Of a stretch of 64,000 bases of DNA, positions 63,101-64,000 are shown one piece after another (position 1 is the first letter of the stretch; every line of letters starts with the position of its first letter). Made by a program: the position numbers and the translations under genes. The stretch comes from Clostridia bacterium (GTDB taxonomy: Bacteria; Bacillota; Clostridia; Oscillospirales; Acutalibacteraceae), in contig JAFRUA010000031.1 in NCBI GenBank assembly GCA_017434855.1, positions 1 through 64,000 of the forward strand. The letters run 5' to 3'. Below the pieces are notes generated by a model. The model searched no databases and had not been told where the DNA came from. It saw only the letters and a list, made by a program, of their open reading frames with translations.

Positions 63101-64000
63101 CACAGGGTGCTGAGCCGGGTGATCAGTTCCAGCGCATCCGCCGGATGGTCGGCGTTGATCATTTCTGCCAGTTTTTCGATCCACGGGTGGTCCTTGCCGT
63201 TGAGGAAGGCACCGAGGAAACCGAGCGCCTTGTCCAGCATTTCGTCAGACAGCAGACTGTTCACCAGCGTTTCGGCAAAGGTGCCGACGGTATAGCTGTC
63301 TGCCGTGCTTTCCGCGCCCAGCAGCCCCAGCAGCCTGGCGGCAAGCGTTTTTCCGCCGACGTCGATGTTCAGCGCGTTTGCAAGCATCGCGTCCAGATGC
63401 TCCACCAGATAGACCGCAGTGTCTTCGTCCCAGTCGGTCATATCATAGCCGGTCAGATACTTGTCATAATCGGCCTGTGCCTGCGCGGTGCGGTTGCCTT
63501 CGGCAGGAATCGAGCCGCTTGCTTTGATCTGTGCAAGCAGCGCCGCCTTGTCCTCTGCAGATGCGCCGTCGCCCAAAATGTAGGCCCAGTCAAAGTCTGT
63601 GGTATACTCGGCCGGGATGCCCTTGATCACCTCCAGCGCGGTCTTCACAATGCCGTGCTGCCCCAGCAGCCTGGCAAGCAGCGCATCGATCGCACCGGCA
63701 TTGTCACCGAACAGCAGGAACTCAAGGCCCAGGGTGATGATCGAGGTCAGCGCATCTTCGCCGGAGATATCCAGCCGGTATCCCTCGCGCGCGACCTTTG
63801 CGCCGGCATCGTCCAGCGCATAGGCTTTGGACACATAGGTCTCTCTCAGATAGGCCAGGTCGTTGATACCCGTGTCAAAGGGCGTCTTCAGATCCATGAA
63901 TCTGCGTTCGCCGTTCCGGTCTTTGCCGGAAAAGATCACGCCAACAAGGTTGAGCAGCGCGTCCATGTCAAGCACACGCAGGTTGATGGCGGCGTTCTTT
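60199..64000 (-). CDS. Giant exported-type protein of unknown function, 5' end beyond window
   Basis: The frame is open from the right edge to TAA/TGA at 60199: 1266 residues visible. A GTG near 63975 is in frame, but the frame continues upstream without a stop, so it is not the start. The sequence is helical, rich in Leu/Asp/Ala, and contains a diverged internal duplication of about 470 residues ('GIESYRYAVLPLMEAL' and 'GSEGYRYALVPLFEAL', each followed by 'LLYFIN' or 'IVYFIN'). No enzyme motif is recognised. It ends in the aromatic amphipathic tail 'FFKQIYDLLMRIFSFLRIF'. Export is inferred from the tail and likeness in style to the 37296 protein; the signal peptide would lie outside. Confidence 0.82.
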   Translation of the reverse strand, partial: KNAAINLRVLDMDALLNLVGVIFSGKDRNGERRFMDLKTPFDTGINDLAYLRETYVSKAYALDDAGAKVAREGYRLDISGEDALTSIITLGLEFLLFGDNAGAIDALLARLLGQHGIVKTALEVIKGIPAEYTTDFDWAYILGDGASAEDKAALLAQIKASGSIPAEGNRTAQAQADYDKYLTGYDMTDWDEDTAVYLVEHLDAMLANALNIDVGGKTLAARLLGLLGAESTADSYTVGTFAETLVNSLLSDEMLDKALGFLGAFLNGKDHPWIEKLAEMINADHPADALELITRLSTLCAKYNESVCRVAEGIGIDLKLFNIDESKTQHVDDRVVYYDFDGEPTGLTRTYIDGDYTRLGDLLYDLTVPLQPLLAFLLLGKDLALFNSAGVPGVRGRRDDVIHVTGIESYRYAVLPLMEALGCEGLQPAEAYGPLNGAQGQYKPIGEDPADAYNIDALMNDLCHSLIGFVEKLLQGNTLDNLICMLPDLLYFINSDAISVLLQNLTAPIEAIINYFNDYAGLTDDERFTLWSLIEKLTGLSIDPENIALSDVFSLLSAKTTVTDENGNETSKRFRLTANDFIARLLDNFTTGEIYYNAASACDFDTFRMRYRNSQDKAATITIFVSLAIDLLEDPANKNFWDGLLGKNVNRAILNELNLNAFKFDYQDPDWKFTEYANTDHLVTALTLSELFPLDPYAGTKWTREMAAELADNFDSFINDMLYLLGLEINGIHIGNFRELMHALIGGMLFSNDMMNTLTGLLGKIKPLLDKYDPDGSIAGFVKELLGIDLHAWDAYAPGGIYENGRDWGFSTDSTEAAVDANGEVFEAALVELLTPVAPAMAWMLADRDYTFFAEGDGYGENTDPIQITLPGSEGYRYALVPLFEALNIDGRPKDVIQNLRDGDICDPATYTANVRQDVSFAVTGVVHPLVAMVQKFMDSAPTQLLELLPSIVYFINCNGIDTVLKNLIHSILIIANAAEPLKYEVPALAYDENGFDLYRTIGLEKLVKENLYALLGVTEDDVKAVYEQCGGTWVTVDGLEDIDFRYLFSLALAAVNNLLANSGIPLKFTSIAALAVNELTHGYVRSYDSLTGKTAYTMVLDKEIDRYCYGDLISILFRIVLKFLSVDGNTDALVALIKTKADIGGVGEAALSAFLHLLAGYMSTLGGFEVAMLAIYYTVYGASQASGSGVEAYDHVNDKLGQVVDHLKGIDNPIAREILTALIGTADEQVGDIIGSDGLAGNGLIRFFKQIYDLLMRIFSFLRIF

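Overview
The window looks like a chromosomal segment of an uncultured, spore-forming member of the Clostridia, most likely a gut Oscillospirales/Ruminococcaceae-type bacterium. This is inferred from three things. Sporulation genes are present (YlbJ, YqfC, YqfD, with sigma-E-like promoter motifs). Vegetative promoters are typically Gram-positive (TTGACA-17-TATAAT) with strong AGGAGG ribosome sites. GC is high in the core regions, and many secreted, multi-domain, plant- or host-glycan-directed proteins are encoded. Nothing here names the species.

Layout. 1-2800: 5' part of a large secreted LamG/beta-repeat protein running off the left edge. 3066-5988: a stand-alone CofE-like (F420-0:glutamyl ligase family) protein, then phoH-ybeY-dgkA. 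6057-7059: two tandem paralogues of an unknown secreted protein. 7382-11162: intracellular GH43-like glycosidase, small Cys4 protein, then divergent ylbJ and yqfC-yqfD. 11233-15825: MATE exporter plus a domain-permuted GH3 glucosidase fused to a second CofE-like domain. 15932-19688: zinc/manganese ABC uptake operon behind a Fur-family palindrome. 19768-22651: a three-gene operon of SPFH protein, NAD-kinase-like protein and NrtR-like Nudix protein. 22832-24472: AMP-forming acyl-CoA ligase. 24731-24807: tRNA-Val(GAC).

25 to 48 kb is an accessory zone of lower GC with several gene relics. It holds a secreted phosphoesterase, an apiosidase-like GH, an ABC exporter, a secreted GH3, a ZIP transporter, a double-TetR regulator, a 1155-residue secreted protein, and a cluster rich in flavodoxin-fold oxidoreductases with an alpha/beta hydrolase, an LtrA protein and a YdcF lipoprotein. 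48 to 64 kb returns to high GC: esterase, GH5 glucanase, an XRE/secreted-protein cassette between 38-bp direct repeats, secreted lipase-like protein, a BspA-type LRR protein with an unusual Pro/Gln tail, a papain-like protein, a GPH sugar transporter, a lipid kinase, and a giant secreted protein running off the right edge.

How it fits together. Secreted glycosidases (27121, 31823, 49232) could release oligosaccharides that are taken up (GPH transporter, 57513) and finished inside by GH43 and GH3 enzymes lacking signal peptides. The best candidates for undescribed biology are the GH3-CofE fusion with its stand-alone paralogue, the SPFH/NAD-kinase-like/Nudix operon, amphipathic aromatic tails on unrelated secreted proteins, and the repeat-bounded XRE cassette.
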